DNA from: Archangium_A sp035910535
Lineage (GTDB): Bacteria; Myxococcota; Myxococcia; Myxococcales; Myxococcaceae
Direction: 5' to 3'
Length of the DNA stretch: 64,000 nt
NCBI GenBank assembly: GCA_035910535.1
Contig: JAMHXF010000025.1
Location: 1-64,000 of the forward strand
Shown: in pieces, positions 1 through 7,084 of the stretch
Position numbering within the stretch: position 1 is the first letter of the stretch
Layout: every line of letters starts with the position of its first letter
Position numbers and translations under genes: made by a program
Notes under the pieces: model-generated
What the model saw: the letters and a program-made list of their open reading frames with translations, nothing else
What the model was told of the DNA's origin: nothing
Databases searched by the model: none

Positions 1-1
1 T

Positions 2-184
2 CGTTTCCGCGACGAGTGTCTCGACCAGCACTGGTTTTCAGACCTCTCCGATGCGCGCACGACGATTGCTGCCTGGCGCGACGACTACAACCACGTCCGG
101 CCTCATGGCTCCCTTGGCGGCCTCACTCCGAACGAGTACTCAGCACGCTTCACCAACCACGGACTCTCACTACGAGTGGCCTAG
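2..184 (+). pseudogene. IS3-family transposase (OrfB), C-terminal fragment
   Basis: Reading frame 2 is open from the window edge and encodes about 60 residues. They match the end of the DDE integrase core of IS3-family OrfB: an FRDECL start (the catalytic Glu region), then a WRDDYN block, then RPHGSLGG and a TPNEY ending. These are the conserved last motifs of the family. The 5' part lies outside the window, so it cannot be said whether the copy is intact. A 14-bp terminal-repeat-like sequence lies 3 nt after the stop, as expected for the right end of such an element. Known: IS3 OrfA-OrfB proteins move the element through a circular intermediate. Inferred: this element edge marks the left boundary of an accessory segment. 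Confidence 0.85.
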
Positions 185-187
185 AGA

Positions 188-201
188 CCGGGGGCACGTC
201 A
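188..201 (+). repeat. putative right terminal inverted repeat of the IS3 element
   Basis: The sequence CCGGGGGCACGTCA ends in CA and follows the transposase stop by 3 nt. Its reverse complement TGACGTGCCCCCGG has the TG start and C-run typical of the IS407-like branch of IS3. An exact copy in the opposite orientation occurs at 3047-3060. Confidence 0.6.
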
Positions 202-347
202 GACCCCCACCAAACGCACCTGCGACCTGCTCGCTGGTGGTTTGGGGAGCACTCAATGCGTCTACCTTTGTTTCCCAACGGGGCGTTGAACGTTCCCAAG
301 ATTCCGTCTGCACCATGCAGACCGGTCATCACTGAGGATTGACTGGC
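202..347 (+). other. gap after the IS end; possible tail of a lost gene
   Basis: These 146 nt lie between the IS end and the next gene. A frame starting with ATG at 255 stays open to a TGA at 340-342, just before the next start at 348, and would give 28 residues. It has no recognisable motif. It could be the surviving C-terminus of a gene cut by the insertion, or chance. A GAGGA ribosome binding site at 334-338 serves the gene at 348. Confidence 0.3.
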
Positions 348-863
348 ATGAGCGCTTGGTTCCCCATCGCCTTGCCTGAGGGCTACACACCGCAGAAGGC
401 GCGCATTCATAGTGATTCCGTGGTCGTGCTTGCTTCCTCAACCGCGCGTCAGTCGGTGTTGTTCGTACGAAAGCGCGGCAGCAAGGCGCTCAGGCTCGCG
501 GTCATTCCGGCGAGCGCCTTTGTAAAGGACTTCGTCGCTTTTCCCGATCTCGGCGTATTCGTTCTCACCGCAGCGATGGCTAGTCGGGATGGCAATCTGA
601 CTTCATGGGACGACTTCCAGGTAATGGAGCTGAACTTGGATACCTGCGCCGTCAGGACCATTTATGCGAGCAACGACTGGGACAGGCGGCAGGTTTCATT
701 TCCGATCGCATTCCTGGGAGCTACGCCCGATCGGAGACTGGCACTCGCGTGTGGGCAGCATGTAGCTCCGGGAGCCTCAGCACTCGACTATCGAGTCGGC
801 TACCTCGACCCCGTTTCGGGACAGCTGGAACTCGCGGAGCAACTCGCCGGCCTCGTCTTCTGA
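348..863 (+). CDS. unknown protein, possible immunity or accessory gene
   Basis: This encodes 171 residues that I do not recognise. The ATG at 348 is preferred to the TTG at 339 because a GAGGA box sits 9 nt upstream. The protein has no signal peptide or membrane segment. Short hydrophobic beta-like stretches alternate with charged loops, including a WDDFQVMELNLDT segment, and it ends with a leucine-rich YLDPVSGQLELAEQLAG segment. Codon use is less GC-biased than in the signalling genes further right, which fits foreign or fast-evolving DNA. It lies between an IS edge and an Rhs remnant, a setting where small immunity proteins are common. An immunity role is inference from position only. Confidence 0.6.
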   Translation: MSAWFPIALPEGYTPQKARIHSDSVVVLASSTARQSVLFVRKRGSKALRLAVIPASAFVKDFVAFPDLGVFVLTAAMASRDGNLTSWDDFQVMELNLDTCAVRTIYASNDWDRRQVSFPIAFLGATPDRRLALACGQHVAPGASALDYRVGYLDPVSGQLELAEQLAGLVF

Positions 864-880
864 GGCTCGGGCACTGAAGG

Positions 881-1059
881 ACTCAGTCTCGTCCGTTCGA
901 TTGGCTCCCGGGACGTCTGGCAATGCCGCGATTCACGAAGGCAGCAAGCGGGTCAGCTCGGCTTCGAGGCGCTGCACTTCGAGCGGCTTGGTCAGGTAGC
1001 CGTCGAAGCCCGCCTTACGAACCGCGTCTTCATCGCTGCGCATGGCCATCGCCGTCAGC
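881..1059 (-). repeat. duplicated 3' end of the histidine kinase gene (copy A)
   Basis: About 180 nt match 3103-3282, which is the 3' untranslated flank plus the last roughly 40 codons of the large kinase gene. The coding part is nearly identical. The flanking 50 nt has several substitutions and a 1-nt indel. Identity stops at GCCGTCAGC (1059 here, 3282 in the other copy). The copy is in direct orientation, is cut off from any kinase body, and runs straight into the Rhs frame. Confidence 0.85.
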
Positions 1060-2491
1060 ACCGCTGCGGCCTCCTGCACGGGCACGGCGCCGACCAGATG
1101 ACGACGAGGTTGTATTTGGCCACCGGCGACTGAAGGACGAATTCTTCTTCGACTCTCAGAGCCGTCTCCTCGTCGACCGAGGCAATTCCTCCGTCGCCAG
1201 CCCCGCCTACTTCACCTCCGACGACTATGTCTGGCTGGGCCATCGCCCCCTGCTCGTCGTGCGCGGTAGGCTCTCCACCTCCGATGACTTCCGCAGCCCC
1301 GACTCCTCCAGCACTTGTGGCCGGAATGGCGCCTCCGAGCCGTGTGGGCCCTTCTTCATCCTCTCCGATGACTTGCCCAAGCCCGTCGCGCTCCTCGACG
1401 CTTCCGGCAAGCACGCCCGCAAGCTTGTCTGGGATGCCTATGGTGCTCTCAACCGCAGAGTCATTCGCAGCGAGACGCCGCACCCCTACGCCCACAATCA
1501 AACGTACAGCATCTTCAGCCAAACAATTCCATCCACCGCGGGAATGCAGATGGCCTACCGGTTTCAGTTCGATGCTTTCGACTCTGAAGCCAGCGGTGGC
1601 GTCCCCCTCGACAAGCTGCGTTTCCTTGTGAACTACGTGACGAAATTCGAATTGGGTGGCCATCATCTCGGCCGCGTCTTCACTCCCTGGCAAGCAGGAG
1701 GTGGCAACACCACTCTTCACTTCGTCTCCAATGCAAAGAATTGCCCTCCCTCTGGTTGCCTTACTGACGGTGGGCTGCCTGATGGCGGCAATTGGCCGTA
1801 CTTCGGTGCGTCACTTGCCGCGCTCGAGGTGGCCGAAGCTCAGACTGGCGCCCTTCCCTTCGACATTCCTCTTCGCTTCCCCGGCCAGTACTTCGATGCA
1901 GAAACTCAAAAGCACGAGAATCACAATCGCTTCTATGACACGGCCACAGGTCGATACCTTTCTCCGGAGCCTTGGCTCCAAGACCCCACTGAAGTGTTGA
2001 TCTCCGCGTACGGCGGCGAGTCGATGCCGACCTATGCGTACGCGCTGAGCAACCCGCTCCGCTACGCCGATCTGGATGGGCTGAAGCCAGGCGATCGGTT
2101 CAGCGGCAAATGGTCGCAGAACCGAGCGGCGGTTGACGCGCTCGACTGGACGAACCGAAACAAGAACACGAAGTGGGAACACGGGGGCATGGTCTGCTTC
2201 GAGCCCGCAACGCGTGAGTACTTCGCAACCGATCCGGTCACGGACAAGGATCCGGCGAGTTGCACTCCATCGAATAGCGCGTGTCCGAAGGGCACGGTAC
2301 CAGTCGGCAACTACCACAACCATCCGGTCGACCCGCCGGGCCTGAACGATGAGGAGTTCAGCACGAAGGACAGGATCAACAACACGCTGGATCGGATCAA
2401 CGGCTACTTGCGCACGCCATCGGGGTCTTTCAAGAAGTACTATCCGAACGCCGGTTTCGGTCCGGGACGAACGGTCACGCTCTGGCCATGA
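923..2491 (+). CDS. truncated Rhs/YD-repeat protein with JAB-like (DUF4329-type) C-terminal domain
   Basis: The open frame gives 522 residues, but only those from about residue 46 are Rhs-like. The first part is the antisense of the duplicated kinase tail, so the original N-terminus and most YD repeats are lost. Residues about 95-375 hold the end of the Rhs shell. The core signature RYLSPEPWLQDP and a YAYALSNPLRYADLDGL junction precede the variable C-terminal part. That tail (about 388-522) carries NYHNHP (His465, His467) followed by FSTKD, the His-x-His ... Ser-x-x-Asp pattern of JAB/MPN metalloprotease-like domains as in DUF4329 tips. Known: Rhs tips are usually toxins released from the shell. 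Inferred: this is an orphan tip cassette, perhaps unexpressed or serving as a recombination donor. The next gene overlaps it by 4 nt and may be its immunity gene. Confidence 0.8.
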   Translation: MPRFTKAASGSARLRGAALRAAWSGSRRSPPYEPRLHRCAWPSPSAPLRPPARARRRPDDDEVVFGHRRLKDEFFFDSQSRLLVDRGNSSVASPAYFTSDDYVWLGHRPLLVVRGRLSTSDDFRSPDSSSTCGRNGASEPCGPFFILSDDLPKPVALLDASGKHARKLVWDAYGALNRRVIRSETPHPYAHNQTYSIFSQTIPSTAGMQMAYRFQFDAFDSEASGGVPLDKLRFLVNYVTKFELGGHHLGRVFTPWQAGGGNTTLHFVSNAKNCPPSGCLTDGGLPDGGNWPYFGASLAALEVAEAQTGALPFDIPLRFPGQYFDAETQKHENHNRFYDTATGRYLSPEPWLQDPTEVLISAYGGESMPTYAYALSNPLRYADLDGLKPGDRFSGKWSQNRAAVDALDWTNRNKNTKWEHGGMVCFEPATREYFATDPVTDKDPASCTPSNSACPKGTVPVGNYHNHPVDPPGLNDEEFSTKDRINNTLDRINGYLRTPSGSFKKYYPNAGFGPGRTVTLWP

Positions 2492-2835
2492 GGATGAGCG
2501 TGCTCGCGTTGATGCTGCTTCTTTCTTCGGGGGCCGCGCCCGAGTTGGAGGCGCGGTTCACGAGGCTGCAGAACGATCACAATGCGAAGTGGCTGCAAGT
2601 CACGGGAGTGCAGATCGGTTGCCTCGTCGTTGCGAGCGAAGACTTCAAGCTGCGGCTCAAGGAGGATCCCCTGCTCGCGAAATACGGAACCAGCATCGAC
2701 GACTTCGACGCCATCGTGATTGAGAAAGATGGCCGATGCATCGTTGCTTTCAACGCCCGCGGCAAGAAGACCGGCGGGGGGATGGAGTACTGGATCGAAG
2801 GCCGACAGGTCATGAAGAAGGGCTACGCCAAGTAG
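2488..2835 (+). CDS. small secreted protein, candidate immunity protein for the Rhs tip
   Basis: This encodes 115 residues, starting at an ATG that overlaps the Rhs stop (ATGA). The first about 17 residues (MRMSVLALMLLLSSGAA) form a plausible signal peptide, so the product should act outside the cytoplasm. The mature part is a small charged alpha/beta domain with one GRCIVAF strand and a Gly-rich GKKTGGGMEYW stretch. No known family was recognised. Translational coupling to a toxin-like tip is the usual arrangement of an immunity gene, and a signal peptide would place it where an exported or cell-wall-acting toxin works. It could also be a separate secreted protein of unknown role. Confidence 0.6.
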   Translation: MRMSVLALMLLLSSGAAPELEARFTRLQNDHNAKWLQVTGVQIGCLVVASEDFKLRLKEDPLLAKYGTSIDDFDAIVIEKDGRCIVAFNARGKKTGGGMEYWIEGRQVMKKGYAK

Positions 2836-2925
2836 CGGTCAGCCGACCGTGCGCATGGCTTCGTACGCAATACAAGAATGCGTCCGGCGCAGATCGCCTT
2901 GAAATCAAGCCAAGTGAACTGACCG

Positions 2926-3046
2926 ATGGCGCGCTCGATAGAAGAACTCGTCTTGGAAGCCCATCGCGATCCGACGAAGGGGCTGGGAAGCCTCGCAGCG
3001 GCGAGCAAGGAAGCGATCGACTTCGGTGATGTGAAGCGAGCGCGCC
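2926..3046 (+). pseudogene. 5' fragment of an unknown gene, cut by an IS-end remnant
   Basis: An ATG at 2926 opens a frame of about 40 codons with protein-like composition (MARSIEELVLEAHRDPTKG, then an Ala-rich helix). It runs into the IS-like terminus TGACGTGCCCCCGG at 3047. Beyond that point the frame continues only through repeat and antisense sequence. The simplest reading is a gene start truncated by an insertion. The protein family is not recognised. Confidence 0.3.
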
Positions 3047-3060
3047 TGACGTGCCCCCGG
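3047..3060 (+). repeat. IS3-like left terminal repeat remnant
   Basis: TGACGTGCCCCCGG is the exact reverse complement of the repeat at 188-201 and faces inward like the left end of the same element. Only about 40 nt of possible element sequence follow before the kinase-flank duplicate begins at 3103. The element has therefore been almost entirely deleted here. Confidence 0.5.
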
Positions 3061-3082
3061 GAAACGGCACCAGTTGAAGCGC

Positions 3083-3101
3083 GAGTCCTTCAATGCCCGA
3101 A
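3083..3101 (-). repeat. 19-nt inverted copy of 866-884
   Basis: The segment matches the reverse complement of 866-884 at 17 of 19 positions. Both copies directly abut the start of the 180-bp direct repeat, at 881 and 3103. This suggests that one junction of the rearrangement involved a small inversion, or that a short palindromic repeat marks the breakpoint. Confidence 0.5.
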
Positions 3102-3102
3102 A

Positions 3103-3282
3103 ACTCAGTCTCGTCCGCCCCATCGGCTCCGGGAGACGCCTGGCAATACGGTGATTCACGAAGGCAGCAAGCGGGTCAGCTCGGCTTCCAGGCGCTGCAC
3201 TTCGAGCGGCTTGGTCAGGTAGCCGTCGAAGCCCGCCTTACGAACCGCGTCTTCATCGCTGCGCATGGCCATCGCCGTCAGC
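3103..3282 (-). repeat. 3' end and flank of the histidine kinase gene (copy B, in place)
   Basis: This is the counterpart of 881-1059. It contains the kinase stop codon (3156-3158) and the last about 40 codons, in frame with the full kinase, so it is the original copy. Confidence 0.85.
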
Positions 3283-6269
3283 GCCACGACGGGGATCGCC
3301 TTCGTCAGAGGGTCACTGCGGAGCATGGCCAGCGCCGCGAAGCCGTCGACGCCGGGCATCGAGAGGTCCATCAGGATCAACGAAGGCTGTGTTTCTTTCG
3401 CCGCGCGAACGCCTGACTCGCCGCCGTCTGCGTCGACCACGCGGAAGCCACGGCGCTCGAGGTGCGCGCGCGCCAGCTCACGGTTCAGATCGTGATCGTC
3501 GACCACCAGCACCGTTCTCGCTTCTGGCGGGCTCACCGAGCGCACGCGCGTCAGGCGCTCGACGGTGGCGACGATCTCCAGCGCCGTGATGTCGCCCTTT
3601 CGCGCCGTCGCCCACGTGTGTTCGCGCAGCAGCTCACGCTGGGCGCTCGTGAGGTCGAGCGAGGTCAACACCAGCACCGGCACCGAGCGCAGCGTCGCGT
3701 CGGCGGCCAACTGCTCCACGAGCTCGAAGCCCGACATGCCGGGCATGAGCAGGTCGGTCAGCAGCACGTCAGGGCGGTTCGCGCGCGCCGCCGTCAACGC
3801 CGCAGCGCCGCTCTGGCACGTCTCCACCTCGTAGCCCTGCGGCGTCAACGACGCGCGCACCAGCTCGAGCGCGCGCGCGTCGTCGTCGACCACCAACACC
3901 CGCGCGGGGCTCCGGCCCGACGTGGCGCGACGCACGGCGCTCACCACTTCGCCGGGCTCGAGCGGCTTGCTCAACACGCCCGACGCATGCGGCGTCGTCG
4001 TCAGCACCACGGGCACGTCGCGCAAGCGCTCGTCGCCGCGCAGCAACCGCAGCGTCTTCAACCCGTCGTCACCGTCGACCGGCGTGAAGACCACCACCGA
4101 CGGCTGCACGCGCCGCGCGGCGTCGACGGCGCTCTCGGCCTCGCTCGGGCCGTTGACGTCGAAGCCCCCGGTCTTGAGCGCGTCGCGGAGCTGATCTGCG
4201 CGCGCGCTCTCGGGCTCGAGCAGCAACACGCGCGGCCGCGCCCCGCCCGAAGACGGAGACGACGACCGCACCTCGACCACCACGGCCTCGAGCTCGAAGA
4301 AGAACGTCGCGCCCTGCCCGGGCGTCGAGACGATCTGCAGCCGACCACCGTGCCCTTCGATGAGGCGCTTGCAGATGGCCAGGCCCAGCCCCGTGCCCTG
4401 GTGCTTCTTCACCAGCGGGTTCTCGCCCTGCACGAAGGGCTCGAAGAGCTTCGGCAGCAGCTCCGGCTCGATGCCCGGGCCGCGATCCCGAACCGAGAAG
4501 CGCACCTTGCCGTTGACGTCTTCCACGGCGAGCACCACCTCGCTCTGCGTCGGGCTGAACTTGATCGCGTTCGACAGCAGGTTCACCAGCGCCTGCCGCA
4601 GCTTCTCGGGGTCGCCAGAGACGGCGCGCTGCGAGCGCACGTCTTGCGTGACGAGGATCTGCCGGGCGAGCGCCATGCCGCCCACGAGGCTCTGCGCCTG
4701 CGTCAACAGCTCGGCGGCGCGCACCGTCTCGCGATGCAGCTCGAGGCGGCCGGCTTCAATCTTCGAGAGATCGAGGATGTCGTTGATGAGCGAGAGCAGG
4801 TGCTTGCCCGCGCCGCGCACGTCGCCGAGGTAGCGCCGGTGGCGATCGCTGAGCGTCGAGCCGAGCTCGTCTGACAACAACTCCGAGAACCCGATGACCG
4901 AGTTCAACGGCGTGCGCAGCTCGTGCGACATGTTCGCGAGGAACGCCGACTTGAGCTGCGTGGCACGCTCGACCTCCTGGTTCTTGCGCTCGAGCTCGTC
5001 TTGCTGCGCGCGCAGCTCTTCTTGCTGCACCTTGAGCTCCTGGTTCGCGGCGGTGAGCGAACGGGTCCGCTCTTCCACTCGCCCTTCCAGCTCGGCGCGG
5101 TGGCGAACCGTGGCGCTCATCATTTCGTTGAACTGCACCGTCAGCTCACCGAGCTCGTCGCTGCGGTCGACCGCCACGGGCTTCGGCAACGAGCCGCGCG
5201 CCAGCTCCCGCGAGGCCACCACCAGCGCCTGCACCGGCGCCACCATGCGCTGCGCGAGCGCGAACGCGAGCACGAAGCCCAGCAACACCACCAGCGCGGT
5301 GCGCCAGAACAACCGCACCATCACGCGCGAGAGCGGATCATTCACCGCGTCGGTCGAGACGACGGAGACCACCGTCCACGGCACTGAGTTCATGCGGCGC
5401 GCGGTGGCCAGGCGCTCGCCCTGACCTGCGGCGTTCGGCGCGTAGGTGAGAATGGTGCGCATGCCCGCCGACGGCGCCGTCGACGACTCCCATTCGAGCT
5501 GCTCGTTCACCGGCTCGAGGTACTTCGCCGTGCGATCTCCGAAGCGCTTGCTGCGCTCGAAGACCTCGCGATCTTCCGCGCTCAGCGGGCCGCTGGGTCG
5601 AAAGAGGAGATCGGGCCTCGCGCCATGCGCGATGCGAATGCCCGACTGGTCGAGCACCACCACGTAGCTGCCGGGCCACACGCGATCATTGAGCTGCCGC
5701 GTGATGGCCCAGAACGCCTCGGCGCGCACGAGCACCGCCACGAAGCCGCCGTTCTCGAGCGGCGCCGTGTACGCCACGACGCCGTCCGTGTCTTTGGCCC
5801 CGGGAGGAATGAAGAGGTCGGAGATGACGCTCTGCCCGCTCGACGCGTCTTTGAAGTGCGCGCGCTCGGCCACCGAGATGCCCTCGAGGGTGGGGTTGGT
5901 GCTCAAGCGAACGATGCCGTCGCGACCGACGACCTTCACGAAGGCCACCCGCTGGTCACGCTGCGCGATGCCCACCAGCACCGAACGCGCGCGCGCCAGA
6001 TCGTCTGCGCTGACATTGGCCTCGGCCGATGAACGCACCGAACGCACCGACGCCAGCAGCGTCGCGACGTCGGCGAACGTCGAGTTGAACGCGTCGAGCT
6101 CTTCGGTGACACGATCTGCGTGGCCGCCGATCTGCTCGTTCACCGAGGCGACGACCAGGTCCCTGCTCTGGGAGAAGATCACCAGCGTCGCCACCACCAC
6201 CGGCAACACGGAGGCCACCAGCGCCACCGTCGCCACCTTCAACGACATCGACCAGTCTTTGAACGCCAT
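3156..6269 (-). CDS. hybrid sensor histidine kinase with three receiver domains
   Basis: This encodes 1037 residues and begins at the ATG overlapping the cheR stop. A membrane segment at about 11-32 and another at about 320-340 bracket a roughly 285-residue extracytoplasmic sensor of the Cache type. HAMP follows (about 341-392), then a Gln/Glu-rich coiled coil (about 395-440). The HisKA box SHELRTPLN has phospho-His449, and the HATPase has N-box LLSNAIKFS and G boxes DRGPGI and GTGLGLAI. Three receivers follow. The first is degenerate: the phosphoacceptor Asp is replaced in VVVFTPVDG, although the SKP lysine is kept. The second (LLTDLLMPG) and third (ILMDLSMPG) keep the Asp. It probably feeds a phosphorelay with the two genes upstream. 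The target of the output is not visible here. Confidence 0.9.
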   Translation of the reverse strand: MAFKDWSMSLKVATVALVASVLPVVVATLVIFSQSRDLVVASVNEQIGGHADRVTEELDAFNSTFADVATLLASVRSVRSSAEANVSADDLARARSVLVGIAQRDQRVAFVKVVGRDGIVRLSTNPTLEGISVAERAHFKDASSGQSVISDLFIPPGAKDTDGVVAYTAPLENGGFVAVLVRAEAFWAITRQLNDRVWPGSYVVVLDQSGIRIAHGARPDLLFRPSGPLSAEDREVFERSKRFGDRTAKYLEPVNEQLEWESSTAPSAGMRTILTYAPNAAGQGERLATARRMNSVPWTVVSVVSTDAVNDPLSRVMVRLFWRTALVVLLGFVLAFALAQRMVAPVQALVVASRELARGSLPKPVAVDRSDELGELTVQFNEMMSATVRHRAELEGRVEERTRSLTAANQELKVQQEELRAQQDELERKNQEVERATQLKSAFLANMSHELRTPLNSVIGFSELLSDELGSTLSDRHRRYLGDVRGAGKHLLSLINDILDLSKIEAGRLELHRETVRAAELLTQAQSLVGGMALARQILVTQDVRSQRAVSGDPEKLRQALVNLLSNAIKFSPTQSEVVLAVEDVNGKVRFSVRDRGPGIEPELLPKLFEPFVQGENPLVKKHQGTGLGLAICKRLIEGHGGRLQIVSTPGQGATFFFELEAVVVEVRSSSPSSGGARPRVLLLEPESARADQLRDALKTGGFDVNGPSEAESAVDAARRVQPSVVVFTPVDGDDGLKTLRLLRGDERLRDVPVVLTTTPHASGVLSKPLEPGEVVSAVRRATSGRSPARVLVVDDDARALELVRASLTPQGYEVETCQSGAAALTAARANRPDVLLTDLLMPGMSGFELVEQLAADATLRSVPVLVLTSLDLTSAQRELLREHTWATARKGDITALEIVATVERLTRVRSVSPPEARTVLVVDDHDLNRELARAHLERRGFRVVDADGGESGVRAAKETQPSLILMDLSMPGVDGFAALAMLRSDPLTKAIPVVALTAMAMRSDEDAVRKAGFDGYLTKPLEVQRLEAELTRLLPS

Positions 6270-7084
6270 CAGGCAACCCTCTCGAAGATGCGCAGCGACA
6301 CGTCGACCCCCGCCAGCGGCGAGAACGCGCGGTTCATTGAGCTCGGCAATGACTCGGAGCGCCCCAGCACCAACACGCCGCCGGGCCTGAGCACCGCCGC
6401 GAAGCGCTCGAGCGCCAGCGTGCGAAAGCGCTCGTCGAACCACATGAGCACGTTGCGGCACGAGACCAGGTCGAAGTTGGCGACGATGGCCGACGGCGGC
6501 AGCAGGCGCGGGCCGGTGAGATCATGCTCGGCGAAGTGAACGCGCGCCTGGAGCTCCGGCCGCACGCGCATGACGTCGACGTCGAACTCGAACGAGCCCT
6601 CTGCGAACCCGGCCGGGAAGGTCTGAGGGGCGTACTCGGCGCGCGCCGCGTGCTTGAGCGCCGTGGCCGAGACGTCTGTGGCGAGCACGTCGAAGCGGCC
6701 CGGCGTGGCGGCGTCGAGCAGCATCGCCAGCGACCACGCCTCTTCACCCGTCGCCGCGCCGGCGACCCACGCACGTACCACGCTCGACGGCGCGGCCCGA
6801 GACAGCGCCGGCAACACGCGGTTCGCCAACGCGCGCATCACGTCGGTGTCGCGGAAGAAAGACGTGTGCCCCACGAGGCAGGCCTCGAGCAGCGACGTGC
6901 GCTCGGCCGCGTCGTGCTGCACGCGCGCGGAATAGCTCTCGGGCGTCAGGCCGAGCACGCCTGCCCGCGTCTCGACGGCGCTCTCGAGCGTCGAGCGGCG
7001 AAACGCCTCGAAGTCGATGCCCGAGTGCGCCCGCAGCGCCGAGACGATGTCCGGCAACGACGGCCCGACTCGCGAGAGGTTCAC
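6269..7084 (-). CDS. cheR: CheR-type protein-glutamate methyltransferase
   Basis: This encodes 271 residues with the two CheR domains. An all-alpha N-terminal part (about 1-75) is followed by the SAM-binding domain carrying AGAATGEEAWSLAM (the S-adenosylmethionine loop), TSFFRD, the DLVSCRNVLMWFD motif and the RPGGVLVLG strand. Known: CheR methylates glutamates of chemoreceptors. No receptor, CheB, CheA or CheW gene is present in the window. The enzyme may therefore act on a receptor encoded elsewhere, or on the Cache sensor kinase made from the same operon. The start is GTG and overlaps the preceding stop (GTGA). The stop overlaps the kinase start (ATGA), so the three genes look translationally coupled. 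Confidence 0.92.
   Translation of the reverse strand: MNLSRVGPSLPDIVSALRAHSGIDFEAFRRSTLESAVETRAGVLGLTPESYSARVQHDAAERTSLLEACLVGHTSFFRDTDVMRALANRVLPALSRAAPSSVVRAWVAGAATGEEAWSLAMLLDAATPGRFDVLATDVSATALKHAARAEYAPQTFPAGFAEGSFEFDVDVMRVRPELQARVHFAEHDLTGPRLLPPSAIVANFDLVSCRNVLMWFDERFRTLALERFAAVLRPGGVLVLGRSESLPSSMNRAFSPLAGVDVSLRIFERVA

Noticed and set aside
923..1058. The ATG at 923 as a genuine start of the Rhs gene.
   Set aside because: The first about 45 codons are the complement of the kinase 3' end in another frame, so this is not Rhs sequence and the natural start has been lost.
1..3300. A tRNA or attachment site marking the accessory segment as an integrative element.
   Set aside because: No tRNA-like fold, integrase gene or att-like repeat was seen. 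The boundaries are explained by IS ends and the kinase-tail duplication.
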